From Argentina anserina (taxonomy: Eukaryota > Streptophyta > Magnoliopsida > Rosales > Rosaceae), in assembly GCF_933775445.1 (NCBI RefSeq), contig NC_065878.1, positions 3,928,001 through 3,992,000 on the forward strand: 64,000 bases of DNA. Reading direction: 5' to 3'. The translations under genes and the position numbers were made by a program. A model generated the notes under the pieces. It was not told the DNA's origin. It was given only the letters and a program-made list of their open reading frames with translations, and did not search any database. Each line of letters starts with the position of its first letter. The first letter of the stretch is position 1. This document shows, piece by piece, positions 48,708 to 59,708 of the stretch.

Positions 48708-49963
48708 GGGGGGGGGGGGGGGGGGGGTGTATTGTATATGAAATTAGTGAGATTTTAAAAAAAATCTATGTAATTCAAAAGTCCAGGTGTATTCAATATA
48801 GACTTTTAATTATCATTACAAGTCCAGGTGTATTCAATTAGGATTTTTAAAAGTCATTATGGAATCCATAAAAGTTTGGGGTATTCAATCTGGACTTTTA
48901 AAAATGAATAGAATTATGTAGGTATTCAAAAATATCATTCATACTCATGGAAATATAAATTCATGGAATCTCATGGACTTTATAGTGTTAATTATAAACA
49001 GCACAATCCAAAAATTTTCTAGCCTCTACACCAAATTTTTCATGGACTTTCTCATGGACTTTATCAATATTGTATTTAAAGGCGTTCATTCTCCAACATT
49101 TTTCTTTATTTTCTTTTTGTTTTTTTACCGAATTTTTTCTTACAACCTAATATGTTATGCCCATGTTTATTCTTATAATCCAATGATTGTTTTTCTTATT
49201 CTTTATGTTATGTTATTACCGTGTATCTTTACACTTATTAATACTTTATTCTCATATGTGAACACATATTCAATGCTAACAATAAAAACAATGACGATAA
49301 AAAAAGTACGTAAGAAGAAAAGAGAATAATAATTATATCAATGTGTCATGAACACCGACTTCTTTAGCTTGAAACCTTCTGAACAATTTATTTACTTCCA
49401 TTTTTTTAGTACTTATTTGTCGATAGATTAATTTTGAACGGTTCATTTTAAATTTTCTTAAATAATTGAGATTCACTAATGACTTTGTATTTTTGTAATA
49501 GACACAACCAATAAATTTACTTAGAAAAAAATTATTTCTAAAATGCATTAATCTCCGTCCAATAACACCCACGAGGCGTCAGAGAACACCCATGTTTCTA
49601 GATACTTTGGACGCACTCGGGCACCCGAGAATGAAGCAAATTATCATGGAACCGTGGACTTGTAGTTTAGAGACATGATATGCATATTATTCAGTTACCA
49701 TGCATTATTTTCATAACTAACAAAAAAAAAGTAGTTTCAATTTTTTTACGAGTACTGAGAAATCTATGAGAGTCGATCAATATCAATTATCTGGATTTGA
49801 TGAATCAATAAAAGTCTGTAGATATCAGCCTAAAGTCTGTGGTTGAAATCAGTGATTTTGATAATTCTATGAAAGTTTGTATACTTTTTAAAGAGTCCGT
49901 GAAGTTTCTAAAAAGTCTGTCAATTAAAATAAATCAACACAAATCTATATACAATACACCCCC
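48708..49963. mobile_element. PIF/Harbinger-like non-autonomous element
   Basis: 1256 bp with a 3-bp TTA duplication (48705-48707 and 49964-49966) and terminal inverted repeats GGGGGTGTATTGTATAT. The left end has an expanded G20 tract, the right end C5. The word GGTGTATTCAAT recurs inside (48785 and 48828 areas), and AGTCTGT words recur near the right end. TTA duplications and GGGGGTGTATT ends are typical of PIF/Harbinger MITEs. No transposase was found; the 118-codon frame at 48973-49329 is not recognisable. Confidence 0.75.
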
Positions 49964-50084
49964 TTAATATATTTTGGTCATTTCACATGCGTTGACTTTT
50001 TCAATATTAATATGAAAAAAAAATGAGGTTTAGGTGTCAATTTGAGAAGTATGAATAGAAGCTAACTTCCTATAAATAACTGCA

Positions 50085-50215
50085 GCTTCGGATCATGGAT
50101 GCTAGGAGATGCACATCAATTTCACCATTTTTAATTCGATTAACTAAAGCTTGAGAGTCAGACTCCACAGACATAGTGAAGTAAAGACGCAAAGTGGATC
50201 TTATCATTGCTAGTA
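50085..50215 (-). pseudogene. RNase H-like (RVT_3) fragment
   Basis: The minus strand reads RSTLRLYFTMSVESDSQA followed by LVNRIKNGEIDVHLLA. The ESDSQALV core and the spacing to the following helix match the RNase H-like domain of plant non-LTR retroelements and RVT_3 proteins. Only about 45 codons are readable. It is a separate, better preserved example of the domain seen at 1-240. Confidence 0.5.
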
Positions 50216-50960
50216 CTACAAGTGATAATATATAATATATATTTCCAGTTGGATTTGTTAGATATTAACATTTGACTGTAGGAGGTGCAGGAGTTCCATT
50301 GAGCTAGCGGGAATTACCTTTAAACATTAATGTTCATAGGACTTCACTTCTCCTAGATAACCGATTGACAGAATGACACTGATCCTTGACATGAGTCACA
50401 TGACAAAATACAAATAGTTTTAGAGGATCAACCTGAGCAGTTTCAACACAAACACAACTGAATTTATCTCTAGATTGTGCCAGAGTTTGTCTACTTCAAC
50501 AGGGTTAAACATACAGGCAACTCTTGACATAGTGACATTTTGGAGGTATTTCACAAGGAGCTCTTGAATTCCAGTCCATCTGGATTGTTGGCATAAGCTT
50601 TTCTGTTATGTATGAAATATACTATCATTTTGGGTTCACTTAGAGCGAACAAGCTTACATAACTGAAGCAAAAAGATATTTAGTATTTTCTTGTGCCACA
50701 AATTCTTAGATGTCAACTCCACATATAAACATAAGAAACCAACAGTATATATCAGGCTACGAAAATTGGAATAAATCCAAGACAAGCATAATGTGCTCAT
50801 TTGATCACAGTGCATACAAAACCATTAAAGATCAAGGTTTTTCTGTTCTACATTCTCTGCCCCATGAGGCCATGAGCATACAAACATGGGTCTGATACAA
50901 TTGGTATTTTCTTACACCCAGGAAAAGGAAAGATGATATCCATCTAGCTCCAACAGTTTG
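50216..50960. other. Intergenic and possible CFAP20 3' UTR
   Basis: No gene recognised. The right end, next to the CFAP20 stop codon, is the likely 3' UTR of that minus-strand gene. A 61-codon frame at 50710-50895 is on the opposite strand and unsupported. Confidence 0.45.
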
Positions 50961-50967
50961 AACCTCC

Positions 50968-52772
50968 TCACTTGCATTCAGTCATGTCCTCTGCAGTTCA
51001 AACATTATTAGCACAAGCGGAGTGAAACCTGCTCAGAAAGCCTAAATGTTTCACCAGTAAGACCGACGAAAGTACCTGTTGCATTGGAAGGTATAGTTTA
51101 AATTCAGGAGGAAGTTCCTCCTCGGAGTACAAGCGGTCAGAGAAATATATCCTCCTCAGGCGGCAATTTGCATGAACCTGAACTCGCAATGTCTCCACAT
51201 AGTTTGTTCCATAGGCTCTCCTGGTAAAATCAGCCAGATTAAACTGAATTTGATTCCAGCCCTCATCCATCCTCAGTGGCATGGTGCAGATATACGGCTT
51301 CACTCGGGTGCCAGCCTATAAAAGATAAATAAATAAGTACTCAGTTTTAATATAATCCCTTTAATATTTCCAGAGCAGCATATAATTATCATGCAGAGCA
51401 TATCAGCCACTGTTTTTATGATTCCAAACACAAGGATTGGTCAAAACAACAACACTTTACCATGATTAGTTGTTCTTGACCGTTATTTAACCCCATTATA
51501 TCCGTGCAGATATCAACAAATCTCCCAGTAGTCCAACAGTTGTGTATACCATTCGCAGAAGAATATATAACAGCACCATGTTTAGACATTGAACCAAAGA
51601 GAAGAGATAACATATTATCACACTATTCCCAACAAGCAATCTACAAGAGTGATCTATGGTTTAGAATCTTGCACTGCTCATAATTAAATCATACTCTCAC
51701 CAATGAGGTTTTAGGTTTCTTTTGTCCAACTTCTGAAGTGATACAGACAGCACAATCAGTAGTTACCAGAATCTCATTTGAAACACCAAAAAAAAAAAAA
51801 GGAGAGAACAAGATAAAAGGCCATGTCAATGATGGACATCAATACAACAGGGACAAACTTACACACTTGAAAATTAGAAGCTCGAAAACGTCGCCTGACA
51901 TTCTTATCATCCAGAACTTGAATCTCAAAAGTGAAATATTTCTTCAGATTCTTCACAATAATGACAAGGAACGGCAGTTTAATACTCAACGTTGCTGATG
52001 GATCTGCTGGGCACGTAATGTATGTGGACTGGATATTCGATCCAACAATTTCAAGGACATTGGATTGTATGTCTTCATCATGTGGTCTCTTTATATGGCC
52101 ATCAACAACTGCTTGACATAAAATCAAACACATAAAATGTTACAACTAGGTGCAAACATCTTAAAGACAATGGTTGGAGTAGAATAATAAATCTTTTCAC
52201 ACTAGCACCAAATTCTATTGTAGTGTAAGAAGAACTAATGTCCTGTAGTCAGATATGAAATCATGTCTACAATTATCCAGAGTCTTTTGCCTCATTATTG
52301 AAGTAGACGAGGCATGATTACAAGTCTGAGTAATAAGTTATAACACATTAAGCAAACTCGCGACTCTCATAGTCTAACCTAGCAGATTTCCCACCCTGGT
52401 ATCAATCTTAAGAAAGAGCAAACCTTTTTTTTTTGGTTACAAAAGTGCAAACCATTTTAAACCTACAAATTCAAACCTATTTAAGATTCAAACTTATTTG
52501 AGAGACAAGACGATGAAACAAAAAGTACTTTTTATGACTTGAAATAAAAAAAGCATAACAGAAGTTGGTCAGAAGGTTGTTGGGGTTCACCTTCTTTGTC
52601 CCATATCTGCAAAGGTTTGCTCCTAATTACCACAAGAAAAAAGTACACAGCTTAAGTATCAAATCACAAGTACGATAAACGAAAACTGAAAAGACAAGAG
52701 CATAAGTCAAGGGAAATACCCGAGGCTGTAGAGAATGGACAGAAACCCAGATTGGAATGTGTTCTTGAACAT
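50968..52772 (-). CDS. CFAP20: CFAP20/BUG22 family protein
   Basis: Highly conserved eukaryotic protein: a ciliary axoneme component in ciliates and animals, nuclear/cytoplasmic and of poorly known role in non-ciliated plants. Coding exons on the minus strand: 52772-52720 ([17 protein letters not shown]), 52622-52591 ([11 protein letters not shown]), 52108-51867 ([20 protein letters not shown] to [10 protein letters not shown]), 51315-51076 ([14 protein letters not shown] to [11 protein letters not shown]) and a short last exon. The first four give 189 codons in frame with GT-AG introns, matching the usual 190-200 aa. The last exon is uncertain: acceptor GCAGAG gives DMTECK then TGA (50988-50968), while acceptor TGCAG gives RT then TGA (stop at 50984-50982). 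No disruption was seen. Confidence 0.93.
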
Positions 52773-53018
52773 TTTCAACTTCTTTTCTAGCCTCAAGCTG
52801 CAAATAAAGCCATTTACAAAATGAACAATTTGTATGATGAAAAAGAATACTGGTTTTTAAATTCAATAAGTTGGGTTTAAGATTAGACGATAGTCGGAAC
52901 CCGATTACTTACCGCAAACTGCGATTGCAGAAGCCCTAGTTCCCAATTTGTTCCTTTCTAGGAAGAAAGAGGTCTTTCTTAATGCCCAAATCCTTTTTCT
53001 TTCGATCACCTTGCTTTG

Positions 53019-53019
<1 letters not shown>
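52773..53019 (-). promoter_or_regulatory. CFAP20 5' UTR, leader intron and core promoter region
   Basis: Upstream of the ATG, an acceptor TTTGCAG (exon from 52797) pairs with a strong donor GTAAGTAAT (exon end 52913), giving a 5' UTR intron of 116 bp. The first exon would extend toward about 53000. A TA microsatellite begins at 53020, so the core promoter overlaps or abuts the start of the palindrome array. Confidence 0.55.

Positions 53020-53059
<40 letters not shown>
53020..53059. repeat. (TA)20 microsatellite, left border of palindrome array
   Basis: 40 bp of TA/AT between the CFAP20 5' end and palindromic element A. Similar TA runs border the other elements at 53460-53480, 53899-53928, 54334-54346, 54747-54774 and 55172-55191. 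Confidence 0.9.
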
Positions 53060-53063
<4 letters not shown>

Positions 53064-53460
53064 TTTTCGGAGGTCCGCACCAATGATTTTGGTGCGGATT
53101 TCCATTTTTGTACTACTTTTCGGTCGAATTTCCTCATCTCCACCGTCTACTATCTAGATAATATTGTGTAGATCATCTCTGCAAAATTGCAGCTAATTTG
53201 GTGATCGCTAAGGTCCTCAAAATCGAAAAACAAATGGACGGACTATATTCTGTCAAACATGAACCGTTCATGTTTTTAACAGAAAAACGCAATTTTGAGT
53301 GTCTTAACGATCACCAAATTGGCTGAACTTTTGCAGAGATGATCTACACAATATTATCTAGATACGAGACGGTGGAGATGAGGAAATTCGATCGAAAAGT
53401 GGTGCAAAAATTGAAATCCGCACCAAAACAGTGGTGCGGACCTCCGCAGCCAAGACGGGC
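53060..53460. mobile_element. Palindromic MITE A in TA repeat
   Basis: About 401 bp with arms of roughly 190 bp in inverted orientation. GGAGGTCCGCACCA and TTTTGGTGCGGATTT occur near both ends in opposite senses, as do CATCTCCACCGTCT, TAGATAATATTGTGTAGATC and TTTGGTGATCG. Its centre is a hairpin with 10-bp perfect arms AAACATGAAC around one base (53255-53275). TA microsatellite lies at both ends. No ORF of meaning. Confidence 0.8.
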
Positions 53461-53497
53461 TATATATATATATATATATTCCATATCCAGATATATA

Positions 53498-53895
53498 CAG
53501 TCCCTATCCAGAGTGAACCTTCACTATGAAATTACAGAGTGAAGTTCTAATTTTGGCACACTTTTCGGTCAAATATTTTCACCATAAGTGATTTAATATT
53601 TAGGTATACTATTCAAAATAATCTCTACAAAATTTCATCAAATTCGGACATTGCTAAGGTATTGAAATTAAATTAAATGAATGAACGAATTAAAGTTGTT
53701 CAACGTGAACCGTTAGTGTAAATCTCGATTTTGAAATCTCAAACTATTGTTAAATTGGATGAAATTTTGTAGACATGATCTTGAATAGCATACATCAATA
53801 TTGAATTACTTATGATGAAAAAATTTGACCGAAAAGTGTGCCAAAATAAAAAACTTCACTCTAAAATTTCAGAGTGAAGGTTTACTCTGGATAAG

Positions 53896-53898
<3 letters not shown>
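53498..53898. mobile_element. Palindromic MITE B
   Basis: About 400 bp; ends CAGTCCCTATCCAGAGTGAA and its inverse (ACTCTGGATAAGAAC). Internal mirrored words are GGCACACTTTTCGGTCAAA, CACCATAAGTGATT and ATTCAAAATAATCTCTACA. The centre contains AACGTGAACCGTT. Bordered by TA runs. It belongs to the same subfamily as C and D. Confidence 0.8.
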
Positions 53899-53932
<34 letters not shown>

Positions 53933-53934
<2 letters not shown>

Positions 53935-54334
53935 GTCTCTATCCAGAGTGAAGTTTCACTCTGAAATTACAGAGTGAAGTTCCAATTTCGGCACACTTTT
54001 CGGTCAAATTTTTTCACCATAAGCGATTCAATATTTATGTATGTTATTCAAGATCATCTCCACAAAGTTTCATCCAATTCGGATATCGCTAAGGTATTGA
54101 AATTAGATTAAATAAATGAATGAATTAAAATTGTTTAACGTGAACCGTTCGTGTAAATCTCAATTTTGAAAGCTCAAACCATTATCAAATTGGATGAAAC
54201 TTTGTATAGATGATCTTGAATAACATACCTAAATATTGAATCGCTTATGGTGAAAAAATTTGACCGAAAAGTATGCCAAAATTGGAACTTCACTATGTAA
54301 TTTCAGAGTGAATCTTCACTCTGGATAGAGACTG
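53933..54334. mobile_element. Palindromic MITE C
   Basis: About 400 bp, the same subfamily as B and D, with ends AGTCTCTATCCAGAGTGAAG and its inverse. Centre AACGTGAACCGTTCGTG. Confidence 0.8.
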
Positions 54335-54345
54335 TATATATATAT

Positions 54346-54745
54346 AGTACTTATCCAGAGTGAAGCTTCACTCTGAAATTACAGAGTAAAGCTCCAATTT
54401 TAGCACACTTTTCGGTCAAATTTTTTCACCATAAGCGATTCAATATTTAGGTATGCTATTCAAGATCATCTCTACAAAGTTTCATCCAATTTGACAATGG
54501 TTTGAGCTTTCAAAATTGAGATTTACACGAATGGTTCACGTTGAACAGTTTTAATTCATTCATTGATTTAATCTAATTTCAATACCTTAACGATGTCCGA
54601 ATTAGATGAAATTTTGTAGAGATGATCTTGAATAGCATACCTAAATATTGAATCACTTATGGTGAAAACATTTGACCGAAAAGTGTGCCAAATGTGGAAC
54701 TTCACTCTGTAATTTCAGAGTGAAGTTTCACTCTGGATAGGGACC

Positions 54746-54746
<1 letters not shown>
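54346..54746. mobile_element. Palindromic MITE D
   Basis: About 400 bp, the third member of the B/C/D subfamily. Its central part is read in the opposite sense (CACGAATGGTTCACGTTG), so D is either flipped or its centre inverted relative to B and C. Confidence 0.8.
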
Positions 54747-54774
<28 letters not shown>

Positions 54775-54777
<3 letters not shown>

Positions 54778-55171
54778 CATAAGTAGGTCCATATCCTAGT
54801 TTAAGGTATCGATTTTCATTTTGACTAACTTTTCGATTGAGTTTTCACATCTCCACCGTCCAATACCTAGGTTATAACATATAGATTATCTCCACAAAAT
54901 TTCAGTGGATTTCATGATCGTTAAAGTATCGAACTAATCAAAACCAATGGACGTATTGGATTTGCCAAACATGAACCGTTCATATTTTGAGTAGAAATCG
55001 AAGTTATGAGTAACTTAACAGTTATGGAATCCGCTGAAATTTTGTGGAGAAGATGTATACGTTATTACCTAGATATTTGACGGTGAAGATGTGAAAACGT
55101 GATCAAAAAGTTGGTCAAAAATGAAAATCCGTACCTTAAGCTAAGATAAGAACCTTCTAATGTGAAAACCC
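54775..55171. mobile_element. Palindromic MITE E
   Basis: About 395 bp; a different subfamily with mirrored words TAAGGTAYSGATTTTCAT, CACATCTCCACCGTC and CTCCACAAAATTTCAG. Centre AACATGAACCGTTCAT. Bordered by TA runs. Confidence 0.75.
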
Positions 55172-55172
55172 T

Positions 55173-55191
<19 letters not shown>

Positions 55192-55208
<17 letters not shown>
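55192..55208. repeat. (CA)n microsatellite
   Basis: A short CA run following TA at the boundary between palindromic elements E and F. Confidence 0.8.
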
Positions 55209-55614
55209 TGACCATTCTACTAAGGAATCTTTTTTTTTTTGGATCTTTAAAGGGATAACTCACTTGACCAACTTCTTGATCACATTTCAACATCTCCACC
55301 GTTCAACATTTAGATTCTAATGTGTAGATCACCTCTGTAAAACTTCAGTCAAAATAGAGGTGTGTAAGGCATTCAAAATTGAGATTTAAACGTATAAGCA
55401 TGAACGGTTTAAGTTTGACAGATTTGGTGCATCCATTGCTTTCACCAAGTTTGATACCTTAACGATCACCATTTTGATTGGAATTTCAAAGAGGTGATAT
55501 ACACATTAGACCCTAAAAGATGAACGGTGGAGATGTGAAAATGTAATCGAAAAGTTGGTGAATGAGCTATCCCTTTAAAAGACCCCAAAAAAGGAATCCA
55601 TTAGTGGAAGGGCT
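55209..55614. mobile_element. Palindromic MITE F
   Basis: About 405 bp; a third subfamily. Mirrored words are TTTAAAGGGATA, CACATTTYMACATCTCCACC, TCTAATGTGTAKATCACCTC and GGTATCAAACTTGG-type. Centre AAGCATGAACGGTTTAAG. Bordered by (CA)n/(TA)n on the left and TATATATA on the right. Confidence 0.75.
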
Positions 55615-58554
55615 CTATATATATACATATAATCTTTTTGTATAATTTGTATTACTATTTTATCCCTAAAAAAATCAGAAAAAAGGAAAGGAGTAAATCT
55701 TTAAAATTGCAAAATTTTAGATGAAATTGATTATATATCGGGATCATCTAGTTGTACCTCCAATTTTACTATCTACACCTCCTCAATTTTTTTATATACG
55801 GACCATGTCAAATTTTTCCAATTCCAGTATATCATCGGTTAATCGCTTTCCATCAACTTATACACAAGCCAAAGAGTTATTAACAAGCTTGATTCTTGTT
55901 CAAGCTCTATATGACGATATATGGCTTTGTTAAAAATAGCTTGATCTCAAATTTAAGCACATAAAAAACAAAAACAAAAGTTGGTTGGGCTATAATTAAT
56001 TAAAAGCCAGAGGAAAGTGATCGAAGAAGGCACAAAACCAAATAAAAACCTATTCACAATCAAACTACCATGAGTCCATATCGTAGTGTGCAAAACTTTG
56101 ATAGCAAGAAAAACTAAACTGGGTTATCTTTTCAATCAGCAAGCTTAGAACTTTTGCTTGAAAATGGCTATAATCAATCAAGTTTCATGTTTCTAATAGC
56201 TGTTGGTTATTGCAAACAAGTGGCATGGGTACGTACTTAGATAAATTGCTATCAACGGCAGTGGAAAAGTTGGCATCAGTATCAACCGGAAGCAAAAGTT
56301 TTGATGGGTGACAAAATGGGAAATAAAGTTTTACAAAAAATTTGAGAGGTCTAAATAGGAAATTAAGAGGTGCAACTATAATCCCCTTTATATATCTAGG
56401 AAAAAAAAACATAGAGAAAACACTATGAGAGAATACTAGGGTTTTGTCCTTGTCCGACGGCGTGTCATTGCCATCGTCGGATAGGGTTTATTGGCCCTCT
56501 GTGTGGGTAAGTGGAGATGTGTCGATATTCCTTGAGCGTAGATCTGGATTGAAGCAAGAAGTTTTTGGTGAAGAATTGCGGGAAGGGAAAAGGTGAAGGC
56601 ACATAGGCGGTTAGGCTTTGGTTTGCCCATTGTTTTCTTGCTCAGCGGAGGGGACTCATACGACTCTAGAGGTCGTTGGGTGGTGGAGGATTCATGGGGT
56701 AGCGACAGATCTGATATGGGTCGGGTCTATTAGTCTGGGTCTATAAATGCCGCTGATTGGTAGATACATTGATGCTGCAAATGGCGATTTGATGAGGGCG
56801 TTGTTCTGGTGATACAAGCACGACGGTGTGGGTGCCGAGCCGATGACGTTGATTTGAGTTGGTGTAAGCCTGGCTTGGCTGGCTACATGCATCTCTCTTG
56901 CTCCCTATGGAAAGGCTTGTGCTTGGGCTCCTATTTTGAGCTCGGCCTAGGTTGATTTAGTTTTATGTTATGCTTTTTGTTTTGAGGGTGCTGCTAAATG
57001 TACCCATCAAATTTCTTAGCATACTTAGCATACTTTGTACACCCACATAACTACTCAATGTACCTCATTATTTACCATAATTCCCTTCTTCTATCGAAAA
57101 GTTCAAAACCCAACGAAAGGTAAATCCTAGTACCAAACCCAACAAAAATTACACCCGCCCTTTCCTTGGTCATGACTCTCTTGCCTCCGCCAAGTCTCTT
57201 GCTTCCACCGATTTGAAGGTATCTCTCACTTCTTGATTTAAATTATATCCACTATGTCTTTCATTTCTTTAGGGACTGAATTCCATGTTCATCTATTGAC
57301 CCCACTCTTTTGGTTCATGGGTAGTGTTTTGTTTTGCTCGATCTGAATTCAAATTTCTTATGATCGATTTGATTAGTTTGAACTATATAACATGCTTTGA
57401 TTAATTGATTGAATGGTTTACATCATTTTCTTACACCATGGCCTCAAAGACAAAAAGAAACGTTTGTTGGAGCAATTCGAAAACGATCCTGATTTGATTG
57501 AGCTGGCTGACATAGTTTGTTTGGATTTGAGTTGGGAGCATTTTGGTACTATATCATTGGTTTTCTGCTTCTCCGCATGTGCTGTTTTGTTGTCCATATG
57601 AACTGTTTGATGGTTTTATGTGGGCTATAATAAGTGATCATGGAAAATTTGGAGAGTGGATCGGTAAAGTTTGGTTTGGGAAGATCCAAAGATTGGTCAG
57701 TATATTACATATATTGTTGTACGTTTATGCTTGCAAATGGCAAAGAGCAACACCCCTGATATTGGTTCTTTAATTTAGTTAAGTATTTCTCTGTTTAGGA
57801 TTCTTTTATTTACTATTGATTTGTAAATTAGTTACTTATAGTTGTAGTTGTTAGTAAAATAAGATGCTTATAACTGGGTTCCAAACTTCTCAACTAAGTT
57901 GCTAGAAATGAAATCTTAAATTTTGATTTACATAACTCGTTGTAGATCCTAGAGTGTCAAGAGCATGAAACAGTCAGTTAAAGTGTAAGGAAAATTTTCT
58001 TTTGTTTGGTTCATGTTGCGAGTACAAAGTCCTGAGGTCTTGTTCACACAACTTGTATTCAACCTCTGGTCCGTTTAACCAGCACAAAAACCGGGGTTAA
58101 GGTCAAGGGCTAGCAGTGCGCTGACCTATGACTCTCCAAAGCTTAAGTTAGATTCTAGGACGAGACTTAAGTTCGTAGGTTAAGGACATAGGAACCGTTA
58201 CCATTTTTAGAAGGTTTCTGGTTGCTTTTATAGGTGCATTGGGGGAATGTTGCTTCATTTTTCCCATGTGGGAAAGTGTGCCCGTATAGCATGTTTTACT
58301 AGTTTGGTGAGCGACTTTGGGTAGCGCCGGCGGTGATGCCTGAGTTAGAGGTGGCATGACCTGCGCTGCCGACTCAGTGCCTGGCCTTGATGGGTTAACT
58401 TAGGCCAGTCTAGCGGTCGAAATGAGAGGGAATCCTTCGGGAATTACCCCGTCAATGGGGAGGTGTTAACAAGTCCCCAAGTCCCCGGTCAAGGAGATTT
58501 CTTGGGTGGGGAGTTTAAGTTACCATTGCTGGCGGATTCCCGAATTAAAGCAAT
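55615..58554. other. Intergenic, no gene recognised
   Basis: AT-rich to about 56400; then a GC-richer part (56440-56960) of unclear origin; then AT-rich sequence with several short open frames (57413-57773) that I cannot assign. GCTGCTAAATGTACCC near 56990 resembles the edge of a transposon but no partner repeat was found. From about 58080 the sequence becomes GC-richer and leads into the 77-bp repeats. Confidence 0.4.
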
Positions 58555-59093
58555 CTAGTATCTCAGCGCTAGGACCGAAGGCTGACTAGCAGTCAGAGCA
58601 TCCATGGATTTAGAGCAAATTGGCGAGTGACCTAGGATCTCAGTGCTAAGCCCAGAGGCTGACTAGAAGTCGGAGCATCCATGGATCTAGAGCAAATTAG
58701 CGAGTGACCTAGGATCTCAGTGCTAAGCCCGGAGGCTGACTAGTACTTTGAGCATCCATGGATCTAAAGCAAATTGGCAAGCAACCTAGGATTTCAGTGT
58801 TAGGCCCGGAGGCTGACTAGCAGTCGGAGTGTCCATGGATCCAGACCAAATTGGCGAGCGATCTAGGATCTCAGTGCTAGGCCTGGAGGCTGACTAGCAG
58901 TCGGAGTATCCATGGATCTAAAGAAAATTGGCGAGCAACCTTGGATATCAGTGCAAAGCCTGGAGGCCCACTAGCAGTCGGAGCATCCACGGATTCGGAG
59001 CAAACTGGCGAGTGACCTAGGATTTCAGTGCTAGGCCAGGAGGTTAACTAGCAGTCGTGGCATCCATTGGATTCGGAGCATACTGGTGAGTCC
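58555..59093 (+). repeat. 77-bp tandem repeat, seven units
   Basis: Starts of the unit at 58555, 58632, 58709, 58786, 58863, 58940 and 59017, each exactly 77 bp apart, diverged by substitution only. The unit carries CTAGGATCTCAGTGCTAGGC, GGAGGCTGACTAGCAGTCGG, CATCCATGGATC and AGCAAATTGGCGAGTGAC. GACTAGCAGTC is itself near-palindromic. No ORF spans it. It lies 320 bp upstream of a TATA box and may be an enhancer-like U3 repeat of a transposon. Confidence 0.92.
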
Positions 59094-59415
59094 CCGAAGT
59101 CCTCAGCCAAGAAAGGTCCGGAGCTAAAATATCAAAGGCACGCCTCGAAAAGTGGCCAACTTATCACGGTTTGTCTGGTATTTATTGCAAGGGACATGTA
59201 GTGGGCCTGTGAGAACAAAGACGTTGGTGACGTTATCAGTCATTATTGTTTAGGGAACCGAGTGGGTGTTATTGAAACATTAGGGTTTATGGGGGGTTGC
59301 GCGTGCGTCCAACCCGTGGGTTTATGAAACCGAAAGGTCGTGGGTTAGTGGGGCACTGGCGTTCATCCAATGGTTTGAGACTGTTTGGATTTACGGCTCA
59401 TATCACTTTTGTGCC

Positions 59416-59429
59416 TATATATATATATA
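59416..59429 (+). promoter_or_regulatory. TATA box upstream of (GA)n leader
   Basis: TATATATATATATA followed about 35 bp later by a (GA)27 leader and then the ORF-bearing unit, the expected order for a transcribed transposon or gene. Confidence 0.5.
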
Positions 59430-59460
59430 GGAGGAGAAGACTGGTGCTCGCATTTGCATT

Positions 59461-59462
<2 letters not shown>

Positions 59463-59517
<55 letters not shown>
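59463..59517 (+). repeat. (GA)27 microsatellite
   Basis: 55 bp of GA in the presumed 5' UTR. It creates Arg-Glu and Ser-Leu repeat frames on the two strands that are not genes. Confidence 0.95.
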
Positions 59518-59518
<1 letters not shown>

Positions 59519-59708
59519 AAAAACCATCGGATTTGTTGCGAAGCTTGAAGATTCCGACATTTGCAATCGCAAAAATAAACTGAGTACTCTGATTCAAACC
59601 ATTCAAGGTATAATCTGGTCTTTTTCTAGGTTTGTGTATTTGTTTGAGTTGGATTTTTTGTGGTTCTAGGCTAACTGTGTATATTGGGGGGGGGGGGGGT
59701 TTGTAGCA

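Noticed and set aside
53060..55614. CRISPR-like or satellite interpretation of the repeated 400-bp units
   Set aside because: Units are palindromic, of several subfamilies and separated by TA runs; this fits MITEs, not direct repeats with unique spacers or a satellite.
56440..56960. GC-rich stretch considered as a gene or LINE 5' region
   Set aside because: No coherent frame or recognised motif on either strand.
57413..57773. Two overlapping 60-76 codon frames considered as a small gene or captured gene fragment
   Set aside because: I cannot recognise a domain, splice structure or terminal repeats around them.
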